Of a DNA stretch of 21,242 nucleotides, positions 6,523 to 17,279 are shown piece after piece; position 1 is the first letter of the stretch, and each line of letters opens with the position of its first letter. Source of the stretch: WJLY01 sp964399265 (lineage in GTDB: Bacteria > Joyebacterota > Joyebacteria > Joyebacterales > Joyebacteraceae). A program made the position numbers and the translations under genes. A model generated the notes under the pieces. The model searched no databases. It saw only the letters and a program-made list of their open reading frames with translations, and was not told the origin of the DNA. The stretch spans positions 1 through 21,242 of the forward strand of contig CAYNQF010000039.1 in assembly GCA_964399265.1 (NCBI GenBank). The letters are read 5' to 3'.

Positions 6523-9006
6523 TCAGGCCTCCTGCTCGAGCAGTTCGGCGGAGACCAGGAGCCCTTCCCTGTCGGTCTCGACGAAGCCCTCGTCGGGCGT
6601 CTCGACACGTACGAACGTCTGAGCGTTCGACACGTCAAGGAGTTCACGCCTCAAGGGCTCGAGCCTGACCCAGGATGCCTCGTCGCATGCGACGGCGAGC
6701 GTTCCGACGGGCGCAGCGACCGAGACCTTCGCCATCGACTTGACCTTTCGCATAGCCTCGATGACGGACAGGGCGATGGATCCGGTCTCCTCGGCCTCTG
6801 GATCGCGCCATTCGGTGGGCGGCTCCGGCCAGGCCGACGTGTGTATGGACTCGGCTCCCTCTCTGTCAGCGAAGAAGAGCGAGTGGATCTCCTCGGTAAT
6901 GTGAGGCATCACCGGGGCCGCTATCTTGAGTGTCGCGAGAAGCGCCTGATAGAGCGCGAACTGGGCGCCGCGTCTCGTCGCCCCGTCGTAGCCTTCATCT
7001 CCGTAGAGACGCTTCTTGGCTATCTCGATGTAGTTGTCACAGAGGTCGTGCCAGAAGAACGCCTCCGCCGCCTCCATCGCGGCGTGGTACTCGCAGGCCT
7101 CGTAGCCCGCCGTCGCGCGTTCCACGGTCGATTCGAGCCGCGCGAGCAGCCACCGGTCGATCACGGACAACTCACCGGGAGCCTCGGGATCGAAGTCCTC
7201 CAGCCTGCCTATCGCGAACTTCGAGGCGTTCCAGAGCTTCACCACGAGACGCTTGCCCGCCTCGAAGGCCTCGTCGGCCAGCATCGTGTCGACGCCGAGC
7301 CTGCTGGAGCAGGCCCAGTACCTGGTGCCGTCGGCCGAGCGCTGCTCTATTACGTCGCCCGGTGAGTGGGCGCCGCCGCCCTTCGACTTCGAGATCTTGG
7401 CCCGGTCCGGGTGCAGCACGTGTCCCGAGATCATCGCGGTGCGCCACGGTACCTTGTCCTCGTTGAGCACCGCCTTCACGATGGTGTAGTAGGCCCACGT
7501 CCTGATGATGTCGTGCGCCTGAGGCCGCAGGTCCATCAGATACTCGGTGCCGTCCGGACCCCTCTTTCCGAACTGGCCGGTCCTGTCTCCGGGCTCGCGC
7601 CACTTGAGATTGAGGAAGGGCGTGCATGACGACGTCATCCAAGTGTCCATGATATCGCGCTCGGGCTCGAGCGCCCCTCCGCACTTCGGGCACGCGTCCA
7701 CCGGCGGTGACGCAACCGTCGGGTCGACCGGGAGGTCCTCCTCGTTGGCGAGGACTATCTCACCGCACGACTCGCAGATCCACAGCGGGAACGGCACGCC
7801 GTAATAGCGCTGGCGCGATATGCACCAGTCCCACTTCAGGTTCTCGACCCAGTTGCGGAACCGGACCTCCATGAACTCGGGATGCCACTCGACCTTCGAA
7901 CCGGCGTCGATGATCCTGTCCTTGATGTCCAGGACGCGTATGAACCACTGGCTGGCGACTGAGAACTCGATCTCCGTCCCGCACCTCTCGTGGACGTTGA
8001 CCGCGTGCGTGATCGGCCTCCGGCCCTTGAGAAGCCCGGCCGCCTCGAGGTCGGCCACGATCTTCCCGCGCGCCTCCTTGATGGACAGCCCTTCGTAGCC
8101 GCGGGCCAGCTCGTTCATGTGGCCCTCGCCGTCGAACGCGATCCTCGTGTCCAGCCCGTGTTCCTGCCACCAGGCGATGTCGGTCGTGTCGCCGAACGTG
8201 CAGCACATGACGAGGCCCGTCCCCTTCTCCGGGTCGGCCTTGTCGTCCGCGTAGATCGGCACCTCGTAGCCGAAGAGCGGCACGGTGGCCTTGCGCCCGA
8301 TCAGGCCCGAGTAGCGCTCGTCGTCGGGGTGCGCGAACATGCCCACGCATGCGGGCAGGAGTTCCGGTCGCGTCGTCGAGATGACGAGGTCGCGCCCGTC
8401 GATCCGGAACGCAACGTCGTAGAAGACCGAGTCGTGTTCCGCGTCCTCGACCTCCGCCTGAGCGATCGCGGTGTGACATTCGGGGCACCAGAGCGTCGGC
8501 GCTTCTTTGCGGTAGACGCGCCCCTTCGCGTAGAGGTCGAGGAACGAGCGTTGAGAGATGCGCTGAGACGAGGGCTCGATCGTGGAGTAGTTCTCGTCCC
8601 AGTCGACCGAGATGCCGAGGCTGCGCCAGAAGTCCCTGAACTCCGCCTCGTAGCTCTTCGTGAGTTCGAGACACATCTGCACGAACTTCTCGCGGCCGAC
8701 CTGGGCCGCCGTCACGCCCTTCTCTTTCTCGACCAGACGCTCGCTCGGAAGACCGTTGTCGTCGAACCCGAACGGGTAGTAGACGTTCATGCCGCGCATG
8801 CGCCAGAAACGCGCAACGACCTCGGCCTGCACGTAGCTGAACACGTGGCCGATGTGGATGGCGCCCGACACTGTCGGCGGCGGCGTGTCTATGCTGTACA
8901 CGGGACGATCGGGCGTCCGGTTGAAACGGTAGATCCCCTGCTCGTCCCAGCGTCTCTGCCAGCGAGGCTCCGCCTCCCTGGGGTCGTAGCGTTTCGGCAG
9001 CTTCAT
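6523..9006 (-). CDS. valS: valine--tRNA ligase, archaeal/rickettsial (type 2) form
   Basis: A complete 827-residue class I synthetase that charges tRNA-Val. It has HIGH at 51-54, KISKS at 537-541, and a domain order of Rossmann core, editing insertion (about 185-330), core, then anticodon-binding helical domain. The motif GFDDNGLPSERLVEKE (80-95) is diagnostic of the type 2 subfamily found in archaea and Rickettsiales; bacterial type 1 enzymes have GTDHAGIATQ there. IMDTWMTSSCTP and LRPQAHDIIRTWA agree. Likely zinc-binding pairs are C174/C177 and C411/C414 with C439/C442. The long C-terminal coiled coil typical of type 1 enzymes is absent. ATG 9006 is preceded by GAGGGA. It appears to head the run of glycosyltransferase genes. 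No T-box leader is seen, but a strong hairpin lies just upstream. Confidence 0.96.
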   Translation of the reverse strand: MKLPKRYDPREAEPRWQRRWDEQGIYRFNRTPDRPVYSIDTPPPTVSGAIHIGHVFSYVQAEVVARFWRMRGMNVYYPFGFDDNGLPSERLVEKEKGVTAAQVGREKFVQMCLELTKSYEAEFRDFWRSLGISVDWDENYSTIEPSSQRISQRSFLDLYAKGRVYRKEAPTLWCPECHTAIAQAEVEDAEHDSVFYDVAFRIDGRDLVISTTRPELLPACVGMFAHPDDERYSGLIGRKATVPLFGYEVPIYADDKADPEKGTGLVMCCTFGDTTDIAWWQEHGLDTRIAFDGEGHMNELARGYEGLSIKEARGKIVADLEAAGLLKGRRPITHAVNVHERCGTEIEFSVASQWFIRVLDIKDRIIDAGSKVEWHPEFMEVRFRNWVENLKWDWCISRQRYYGVPFPLWICESCGEIVLANEEDLPVDPTVASPPVDACPKCGGALEPERDIMDTWMTSSCTPFLNLKWREPGDRTGQFGKRGPDGTEYLMDLRPQAHDIIRTWAYYTIVKAVLNEDKVPWRTAMISGHVLHPDRAKISKSKGGGAHSPGDVIEQRSADGTRYWACSSRLGVDTMLADEAFEAGKRLVVKLWNASKFAIGRLEDFDPEAPGELSVIDRWLLARLESTVERATAGYEACEYHAAMEAAEAFFWHDLCDNYIEIAKKRLYGDEGYDGATRRGAQFALYQALLATLKIAAPVMPHITEEIHSLFFADREGAESIHTSAWPEPPTEWRDPEAEETGSIALSVIEAMRKVKSMAKVSVAAPVGTLAVACDEASWVRLEPLRRELLDVSNAQTFVRVETPDEGFVETDREGLLVSAELLEQEA

Positions 9007-9029
9007 CTCTGTCCCTCGTGCGTGTCAAC

Positions 9030-9049
9030 GGCCCGGGGCGACCCGGGCC
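9030..9049 (-). promoter_or_regulatory. GC-only hairpin in the valS leader
   Basis: A perfect eight-pair stem (GGCCCGGG / CCCGGGCC) with a four-base loop (TCGC in the mRNA sense) ends 23 bases before the valS start. No run of T follows, so it is not an intrinsic terminator. It could influence translation or RNA stability, or be a chance product of high GC. No T-box specifier or antiterminator consensus is recognised. Confidence 0.4.
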
Positions 9050-9099
9050 CGCCGTGCGGCCTCCGGCAGAGCGCCGAGCGACCGCATACGGCCCCACTG

Positions 9100-9144
9100 A
9101 TAACAGAAAGGGCGCTCTCGTTCCACCCAGGAACGAGAGCGCCC
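9100..9144 (-). terminator. rho-independent terminator of groEL
   Basis: A perfect 15-base-pair stem, GGGCGCTCTCGTTCC paired with its complement around a five-base loop (9125-9129), is followed on the minus strand by CTTTCTGTTATC. Stem strength and the T-rich tail are typical of an intrinsic terminator. It lies about 85 bases after the groEL stop and upstream of valS, separating the two transcription units. Confidence 0.85.
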
Positions 9145-9229
9145 GTCACACGTCCAGAGAACGGTGCCGTCCCGTCCACTGACGGCGCGGTCGCGAGGTG
9201 CGACCGGCGCGGCGCGGACCGCACGGGCA

Positions 9230-10873
<1,644 letters not shown>

Positions 10874-10966
10874 GCAACCACTCCTTTCCTCTCGTCTGGA
10901 TTAGCCCGACAGGAGCAAGAAAGACCAGAAGAACGTGCCTTTCGGCCAGCTGATGGACGAACTGAT

Positions 10967-10995
10967 ATGATACACTCCGGAACCCGGCGAGGCAA
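10967..10995 (-). promoter_or_regulatory. sigma70-like promoter of groEL
   Basis: On the minus strand TTGCCT (10990-10995) and TATCAT (10967-10972) are separated by exactly 17 bases. The -10 matches five of six and the -35 four of six consensus positions. The predicted leader is about 90 bases. It lies after the tamA stop at 11044, giving groEL its own transcription start. Confidence 0.6.
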
Positions 10996-11043
10996 GCGGG
11001 AAGCCCACCAAGAGGGCCTGGCCGAGGTGGGAAGCGAAGAACC

Positions 11044-12909
11044 TCAGAACGCCTGTCCAACGCCGAAATAGAAGGCCCCATGGCCGGGCGCCGTCACCGG
11101 GGCCGCCACATCGAACCGGAGGACCCCGACCGGCGTCGCGATCCTGAGGCCGCCTCCGGCGCCGACCTCCAGCCGGGATAGCCTCACGGCGCCCAGATCG
11201 TCGAAGGCCTGCCCCGCGTCGGCGAAGCCGGCTCCCGAGAAGACCTTCCATATCGGGAAGCGGATCTCTGCACGAACGACGGTCAGGGCACGTCCACCCT
11301 TGGGCTTGCCTTCGGCGTCCCGAGGCGACAGTGAGTTTCTCTCGAACCCTCGGACCGAACCGTCGCCGCCCGCGAAGTAGCGCTCATTGACGGGCACGTC
11401 GGAACCGTCACCCTGTGGTTTGACCCACCCGACCTTGAGCGCCAGCGCCGCCACCCGTCCGTGCCCGATGCCCGTGAAGCCGCGGAACGCAGCCTCGTAA
11501 CGCACGAAGTCATTGGTTCCGCCCAGCCTGGAGCTGGCCACATCGGTCAGGGCGCCGGCCATGATGCCCCTTGTCGCGTCCAGGATGTCGTCGCGGGTGT
11601 CGTAGGTGAGCGCGGCGAAGACGTCGCTCGTGTAGTTGGCGCCGGTCTCGTCGGTCGACTCCGGCGTCTTCAGGATGATGGTCCGATCAAACTCGTATCC
11701 GCCGTCCAGAGTCGTCGCGGTTCCGAACCTCTTCGTGAGGACGAACCGTCCTCCGGTCGTCTCGGCGATGTACGACTCCTCGTCGTTCCAGTAGTACTTC
11801 CCCGTGGCCTCGGCCGCGACAGGCCTTCCGATGAACCACGGATCTCCGAGCGAGGCCTCGACGCCGCGCTCGAAACTGCTGTACGTACCCGAGAGGGTCG
11901 TCTCGATCGCCTGCCCCTGAACGTTGCGATTCGTGATGCCGGCCGAGGCCTCCATGCCTGTCAGGGCCGCGTACCCGGCCTTCAACTCCACGTGGCCACT
12001 CGGCCTCTCCCTGACACTGACGAGAAGCTGTTTCATGGCCTTGCCGGTGTCCTGCCTGGCCGGCTCCAGCCAGACGGAGTTGAAGAGCCCCGTGCGGTAG
12101 AGCCTCGCCTGGCTCTCTCCTATCTGCTCCGGGTCGAAGAGCTCGCCCGGCTTGACCGTCAGCTCGCGCTCTATCACGAACTGCTTGGTCTTCTCGTCTC
12201 CCGTGACGTCTATGGAAGCTATGACCGCCTGCTGTCTCTCCACTATGCGATAGTGGACTCCGGCCGTGTGCGTTTCGTCGTCGACGTCGACCGTCTGGAA
12301 GACGCGGGCGTCCAGGTAGGAGCGGCGGGCGTATGCGTTGAGCACGGACCTGCGGTCGCCCTCGAGAGCGTTAGGGAGGTAAGGACCTCCCGGCGCGAGC
12401 GTCATATCACGCATCAGCTGCCGCTCGTCGAGGACGTGGTTGCCCTCGAATGTTATCGACGAGACCTCCCACCTCGGGCCCTCGTAGATGCCTACGAGCA
12501 CATCTATGCGCATCCAGTCGTCCGAGAGGCTCTCATCCTCGACGACGACCTGAGCCTGGAGGAAGCCCTGAGTCACGTAGAAGCGTTCCAGGTTGGCCAG
12601 GTCGCGTTCCATCACGCGCCGCTTGTAGCGGACCGTGTGGAAGAAGCTGCTCTCGCTCAGGGTCATGTAGCGTAGGAGCGTCTTGCGGTCGAACGTGTAG
12701 TTGCCGGCGAACTCGATGGAGTCGAGGACGGGACCCTCGCGGTCGGCCTCCTCGCGCAGCCTCTGCCTGAAGGTCAGGTCGTACACGGCGGAGCACGGCG
12801 ACGCCGGCGCGAGGAGCAGGAGCGGAAGCAGGGCGGCCATGAGTGCCCGACGAACGCGGGCGGCTCGCCCTCTACCGGAAGGGTATGCGAAGCCGTACGT
12901 CGATCGCAT
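11044..12909 (-). CDS. tamA: Omp85-family outer-membrane protein, TamA-like
   Basis: A 621-residue outer-membrane protein. A signal peptide with a long basic n-region ends around ASPCSA (residue 41). Three POTRA domains follow at about 60-145, 146-227 and 228-303, each with the beta-alpha-alpha-beta pattern and IxFxGN-type openings (SIEFAGN, SITFEGN). The rest is a 16-strand-type barrel with the Omp85 lid-loop motif VRGF at 519-522 and a terminal phenylalanine (GVGQAF). Three POTRAs, small size and the adjacent tamB point to TamA rather than BamA, which usually has five. The pair helps insert proteins into, or move lipids to, the outer membrane. ATG 12909 has GGAGG six bases upstream and lies inside the end of tamB, a 38-base overlap. 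An internal Met at residue 24 would shorten the signal peptide but lacks such a site. Confidence 0.9.
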   Translation of the reverse strand: MRSTYGFAYPSGRGRAARVRRALMAALLPLLLLAPASPCSAVYDLTFRQRLREEADREGPVLDSIEFAGNYTFDRKTLLRYMTLSESSFFHTVRYKRRVMERDLANLERFYVTQGFLQAQVVVEDESLSDDWMRIDVLVGIYEGPRWEVSSITFEGNHVLDERQLMRDMTLAPGGPYLPNALEGDRRSVLNAYARRSYLDARVFQTVDVDDETHTAGVHYRIVERQQAVIASIDVTGDEKTKQFVIERELTVKPGELFDPEQIGESQARLYRTGLFNSVWLEPARQDTGKAMKQLLVSVRERPSGHVELKAGYAALTGMEASAGITNRNVQGQAIETTLSGTYSSFERGVEASLGDPWFIGRPVAAEATGKYYWNDEESYIAETTGGRFVLTKRFGTATTLDGGYEFDRTIILKTPESTDETGANYTSDVFAALTYDTRDDILDATRGIMAGALTDVASSRLGGTNDFVRYEAAFRGFTGIGHGRVAALALKVGWVKPQGDGSDVPVNERYFAGGDGSVRGFERNSLSPRDAEGKPKGGRALTVVRAEIRFPIWKVFSGAGFADAGQAFDDLGAVRLSRLEVGAGGGLRIATPVGVLRFDVAAPVTAPGHGAFYFGVGQAF

Positions 12910-15900
12910 GGTCTCCCTCCGGGTCAGCTCGGGACTCGAGAGCCAGATACTTGTTGAATTCGAGCGACACTTCTATCTCGTGTTCGTCCAGCCTGCCGAC
13001 GGCCGTCGTGTAGTTCACGCGCAGCAGCCCGCCGAACTCCTTCCCGAACGTCACGTCCGTCGCCGCGGCGTTCCCGTTCTTCAGGGCCGCGTCGTCGATA
13101 GAGACGGTGTCCAGTCTGAGGAGCCGCTCGAGGGCGCTCTCGGCGATCCCGAACGCGCGAGAGATGAAGGCACTGCGCGCGAGGCTCCCGAACGCGTCGC
13201 CGGACGAACCCGCGGCCTCGCCGCCTCCCACGAGAGTCGCTGCCGTGTCGCCGAACGTCAGAAGCGATACGATGTCGGGCTCGGAGAGCGCCGGGTCGCT
13301 CGTCAGCTCCGGCACCGCGTCGCGGGCGAACCCCTGGACCTTGACGGTAACGACGTATTCCTCGCCTGCACGGTCGGACACGTTGGACGTGCCGGTGAGA
13401 TCGATGTAGGGGTCGCTCCTCCGCGGGTCCGTGAACGCAACGGACAGCGTCTCCAGCTTGAACTCGTTCTCGAGAAAGCGGAAGCTGCCATCCTCGGCGT
13501 AGAACCCTCCAGACACGCTGGGAGAGTACAGCGCGCCGCCCAGATGCACGCCTCCCGTCACGTCGAACTTCGCGAGGCCGTTCTCAACGGCCAGCTTGTC
13601 CCTGATGTTCACTTCGAGGTCGAGGGTCGCGTTGTTGAGGGCCCCGGCCGATCGCCTGACCGTCACTCGCACCGGGCGCCTCTGCAACACGTCCGATAGC
13701 CCTACGTCGTACGAGATGGACGCGTCCTCGACGTAGACCGCCCCGGAGAGCTGCGAGTGCCGCTCACTGCCGGCCCACTGCAGGTTGCCCGAGAACTTCG
13801 CGTCGAACATGCCCCGGCTCACGATGTGCGCACCGTCCAGCTTCGACTTGAGAAGAAACGTCTCGCCCCCGTCCCCGCCGAAGGACAGGAACCCGACAGT
13901 ACTGACCGTTCCGTCGCCGGCCGACAGGCGCGCGTCGTTCAGGGCCACGGTGTGCCCGTCGGCAACGATGTCTGCGCTGATGTGCTCGAGAGGTTGTTCG
14001 AGCCCGTAGCCCCTGAAGGCCCCCTTGCGAAGGGTCAGTTCTCCCTGCACAGAGGGTCTGTTCGAGGGTCCGCTCACGTGGACGTCGGCGCTCAGCATCC
14101 CGACGACGCGCGACAGCCTCGAGTCGACAAGCCGTATCGTTCCAAGGTCGAAGTTCGAGGTGGCTACGCTCAAGTCGAGACCGGGCACGGCGTCACGACT
14201 CTTCGACTCCGGGAGCGTCACCGTTCCACGGACATCGAGTGAGTGCTTGCCCGAGCGGAGAGACGCATCCGCGATTGAGAGAAGCCCGTTCTCGTACCTG
14301 GCGCTGCCGGAGAGATCTGTGAACGCCAGTCCCGATATGACGGGCCGGCCCACGCGCAACATGACGTCCACGAGCGGCTGACTGACGGTGCCCGTGGCCG
14401 ACACGTCCAGCTCCAGGTCGCCCTGCATCGGCGCCCCCGAACGCGGAGCGAACGTGCGGAGCAGCCGCGCGACCTGCACCCCACGGACCGCGGCGCTTGC
14501 CGAGAGAGCGCCGTCTCCCGCCACGGTTCCGCTCAACACGATGGAGCCGCCGCCCTCATCGTTCAGCACCCTCCTCCGAGTGATAGCGATGGTGGTGGGC
14601 GCCAGAGTGATCGCGCCGCCGTCCAGATCGAAGTCCAGCGTGTCGGCTATCGAGAAGCCCAGAAGGTCGAACGTGACGCCAAGCCTATCGAAGCTCCCAC
14701 GCCCGTTGATCGTGTCCAGGGAGTCTGCCCTGCCGGTAACGAGAACCGATCCGCTCGCGGATATCAGCCTGTCGCCGCGTATCGTCGGCATCAGGTAGTC
14801 GCCGGCGTCGAACTCGAGTCCGTCGCAGACGAGACTCAGGGCGAACTCCCGGCGGCGGTCGAACGACGGCACGGTCCCTCGGGAGGTGTCCATGGGAAAG
14901 CTCCCGGTGGCGCTGATGCGGCCCGCCCCCGCGCTCGACGCCTCGAGGTCGAACACGAGGTCGGACGTGTCGCTCTCCGCAGACAGTGATACCGAGTCGA
15001 AGTCGACGCCCGCCGCCGAGAAGCCGTCCACGGACAGGTCGGCCGCCACGTTCGGGCGGGCAAGGTCGCCCTCCACACTGACCGTGCCGTCGATTCGTCC
15101 CTCCAGCGGAGGCACCGTCTCGCCGGGCGCTAACTCCGCCATCCCGGCGATGTCCAGCTGCCGGAAGCGTGCCGCGATGCGCCCCTGCGAACCCCTGGCG
15201 AGATGGCCATAGACCGAGATCCACCCCAGGTCGCTCGTGAGCGCCACGTGCGACACCTCCACCGTGTCCTGGTCAGCCCGGAACGTGAACGGCGCGTCGA
15301 GAGAGACACTGTGCCCGCGGGCCGTGAGACTGAGCGCCCTTACTTCGCCTTCAGCCGAACGTACGGCTCCCGTGTCGCCCGACACCGAGGCGCGCGCGCT
15401 GACCGCACCGCGGAGCTGCCACGCGTCGAGGACCGAGTCGGGGATGACTGTCGCGAGGTCGAGTCCGCTGACGTCCACGGTGCCGTCGTACGTCCACTCG
15501 CTCGTGAAGTCCGCCGTTCCCGTCACCACTCCGCCCAGGGCGGTGAAGTCCGCCTCGCCCGAGGCTCCCGACCACGCAACGTCCGCCTCGACGGGAGCGA
15601 ACGACTTGCCGCGCCATGAACCAGAGGGAATTGAGATCGAGGCGTTCGCCGTGACCACATCGCCCCCGAACCGCACGACCCCGCCAGCCGAGAGCGCCCC
15701 CTCTATGCCGTCGACGCCAAACGTGCCCGACGGCACCGACAGGTCCTCGCAGGAGATCGAGAACGACGCTTCGCGCGGGTCTCCCCCGGCAAGTGAGGCC
15801 TCGCCGCTCACGTCGGTCGCGCAGCAGTGCAGGTCGGCCGACGCCGTCTCTGAGACGAGAGCGGCCTCGAAGGCCAGCTCACCGAGAGACCGGCCGTTCA

Positions 15901-17137
15901 CGGTCAGCCCGCCCACGTTGCCGCGCGCGGCGCCCGCAAGGGCCGAAAGTGACGGACTGCCGGGGTCGAGGCCTGAGGCCTTGACGGAGGCCGTGAGCGA
16001 CAGCGTGCCTCCGAGGGCCGGGCCCTGCCGGTCCGCGGCGACGCCCAGCCCGGCCAAGTCGGCAAGCTCGAGCCCCTCCGCTTCGAGGCCGGCCTCGCCA
16101 TCCGCGCCCGCGGGCCCAAACGTGACCCGCCCGTCGGCGCGCACCGAACCGCCGAGGACACCTGCCGTCAGCCGCTCGAGCGTGACCGAAGAGGGTGCGC
16201 CGAGCAGGCTCGCCGCGAGCTCGTGCACCTCGACACCACCTACGGACATTGACTGCGAAGACACGCTCGCGTGGTACGAGAGCGAATCCGCGGGGCCGTC
16301 CACGGCCGCCGATACGTCGATGCTTCCCGACAGGCCGGACGGTAGCCGTTCCGCGGACAGAAGCGTGGAGAGCGCTTCGAGGTTGACGTGAGCCTCTCCC
16401 GACAGCGACACGACCGGAGGCGCACCCGTGGCGGTCGTCAGAGTACCGCTGCCGTCCACCGAGACGGGCAGGCTCGCAACCGACACGCCCTTTATGTCGA
16501 GGCGGCCGCCCTCGCCCCCGACGTAGGCGGCGAGCCTGGCTCCGTACTGACCCGCGAGCGCCGGCGTCCGCACCGAGACCGTGCCCTCGAGCGCCGCCTC
16601 GAACGACTCCGAGAGCAGCGACGCGTCGGCGTCAAAGAGACAGGACGCCCAGGTCCCGGAAGCGGTGTCGCTGTAGGTCGCCGCCGCGGAGCGGGTCGAC
16701 AGCTCGACGTCGTACGAGAACGTGCCGCCGGTGGTGTCGGGGGCGCGCTCGCCGCTCGAGAGTCGTCCCAGCTCCTTCCAGCCTACGAGGCCGTCGTCGC
16801 GCATCTCGAAGACGGCATCGACGCCCTCAAGCGTGATGCCAGCGAGTAGCTCACGCCGCAAGACCAGGGCCCGCGGGTCGTACGTCACCTGAGCCGAATC
16901 TATGGAGAGGAAGGTCGAGCCGTCGGGCAGAGAGAGCGAAACTTGAGACAGATCGAATTGCGAGACGAGGCGCCCGCCGACGCCGCCGACGGTCACGTCG
17001 AGGCCCGTTCGCTCCTCAAGACTCTTCTCGACGAGTCTGAGCCCGACGCGCAGCCCCACGGGGGTCAGCGTGAGCACGCTGACCAGACCCGCCAGGACGG
17101 CCGCTACGACTACGACAGTTATGAGGATCTTGCGCAA
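12872..17137 (-). CDS. tamB: TamB / AsmA-like envelope bridge protein (DUF490)
   Basis: A 1421-residue protein with a single N-terminal membrane anchor (about residues 3-28), a very long repetitive beta-strand body, and a C-terminal TamB domain (PF04357). C-terminal hallmarks are SDPYIDLTGTSNV, LTSDPALSEPDIVSLLTFGD (typical LxSxPxLxxxEIxSLLxfG), FGKEFGGLLRVNY and a terminal strand ending RLRIPFR that would pair with TamA. Known homologues span the periplasm as a hydrophobic beta-taco groove and are implicated in phospholipid transport and autotransporter/barrel assembly. The start is TTG 17137: GGGAGG lies eight bases upstream, no in-frame ATG fits, and the ATG seen at 17144 is out of frame. 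It precedes tamA, reversed from the E. coli tamA-tamB order. A candidate extended -10 promoter lies just upstream. Confidence 0.92.
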   Translation of the reverse strand: MRKILITVVVVAAVLAGLVSVLTLTPVGLRVGLRLVEKSLEERTGLDVTVGGVGGRLVSQFDLSQVSLSLPDGSTFLSIDSAQVTYDPRALVLRRELLAGITLEGVDAVFEMRDDGLVGWKELGRLSSGERAPDTTGGTFSYDVELSTRSAAATYSDTASGTWASCLFDADASLLSESFEAALEGTVSVRTPALAGQYGARLAAYVGGEGGRLDIKGVSVASLPVSVDGSGTLTTATGAPPVVSLSGEAHVNLEALSTLLSAERLPSGLSGSIDVSAAVDGPADSLSYHASVSSQSMSVGGVEVHELAASLLGAPSSVTLERLTAGVLGGSVRADGRVTFGPAGADGEAGLEAEGLELADLAGLGVAADRQGPALGGTLSLTASVKASGLDPGSPSLSALAGAARGNVGGLTVNGRSLGELAFEAALVSETASADLHCCATDVSGEASLAGGDPREASFSISCEDLSVPSGTFGVDGIEGALSAGGVVRFGGDVVTANASISIPSGSWRGKSFAPVEADVAWSGASGEADFTALGGVVTGTADFTSEWTYDGTVDVSGLDLATVIPDSVLDAWQLRGAVSARASVSGDTGAVRSAEGEVRALSLTARGHSVSLDAPFTFRADQDTVEVSHVALTSDLGWISVYGHLARGSQGRIAARFRQLDIAGMAELAPGETVPPLEGRIDGTVSVEGDLARPNVAADLSVDGFSAAGVDFDSVSLSAESDTSDLVFDLEASSAGAGRISATGSFPMDTSRGTVPSFDRRREFALSLVCDGLEFDAGDYLMPTIRGDRLISASGSVLVTGRADSLDTINGRGSFDRLGVTFDLLGFSIADTLDFDLDGGAITLAPTTIAITRRRVLNDEGGGSIVLSGTVAGDGALSASAAVRGVQVARLLRTFAPRSGAPMQGDLELDVSATGTVSQPLVDVMLRVGRPVISGLAFTDLSGSARYENGLLSIADASLRSGKHSLDVRGTVTLPESKSRDAVPGLDLSVATSNFDLGTIRLVDSRLSRVVGMLSADVHVSGPSNRPSVQGELTLRKGAFRGYGLEQPLEHISADIVADGHTVALNDARLSAGDGTVSTVGFLSFGGDGGETFLLKSKLDGAHIVSRGMFDAKFSGNLQWAGSERHSQLSGAVYVEDASISYDVGLSDVLQRRPVRVTVRRSAGALNNATLDLEVNIRDKLAVENGLAKFDVTGGVHLGGALYSPSVSGGFYAEDGSFRFLENEFKLETLSVAFTDPRRSDPYIDLTGTSNVSDRAGEEYVVTVKVQGFARDAVPELTSDPALSEPDIVSLLTFGDTAATLVGGGEAAGSSGDAFGSLARSAFISRAFGIAESALERLLRLDTVSIDDAALKNGNAAATDVTFGKEFGGLLRVNYTTAVGRLDEHEIEVSLEFNKYLALESRADPEGDHAIDVRLRIPFR

Positions 17138-17145
17138 GAGACATT

Positions 17146-17151
17146 CCTCCC
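17146..17151 (-). promoter_or_regulatory. Shine-Dalgarno sequence supporting the TTG start of tamB
   Basis: GGGAGG on the minus strand is eight bases before TTG 17137. An ATG between them is in another frame. Confidence 0.6.
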
Positions 17152-17164
17152 GCCCGTTGAGACG

Positions 17165-17192
17165 AGTCTATCAGGCGGGAGCCGTGGCTCAA
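17165..17192 (-). promoter_or_regulatory. candidate extended -10 promoter of tamB-tamA
   Basis: On the minus strand TTGAGC (17187-17192) and TAGACT (17165-17170) are 16 bases apart, and the -10 is preceded by TGA, forming a TGn extended -10. Each hexamer matches consensus at four of six positions. The start of transcription would be about 20 bases before the TTG codon. Confidence 0.45.
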
Positions 17193-17279
17193 AACGGGTA
17201 CTCGAAAGGATTGGGGCGGAGCGGCCGCGGCCATCGAGGACCGTCGGCCGATGCGTGCCCGGCCTTCGGGCGTGAAGGG

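Noticed and set aside
9023..9028. Consensus -35 hexamer TTGACA (minus strand) before valS
   Set aside because: It is under 20 bases from the ATG, so the matching -10 would fall on the start codon.
10874..11043. CIRCE (HrcA operator) upstream of groEL
   Set aside because: No TTAGCACTC-N9-GAGTGCTAA-like inverted repeat is present in the leader.
17257..17271. Hairpin GCCCG-GCCTT-CGGGC just after the second GH57 gene
   Set aside because: The stem is only five pairs and no T-run follows on the minus strand, so it is not a credible intrinsic terminator.
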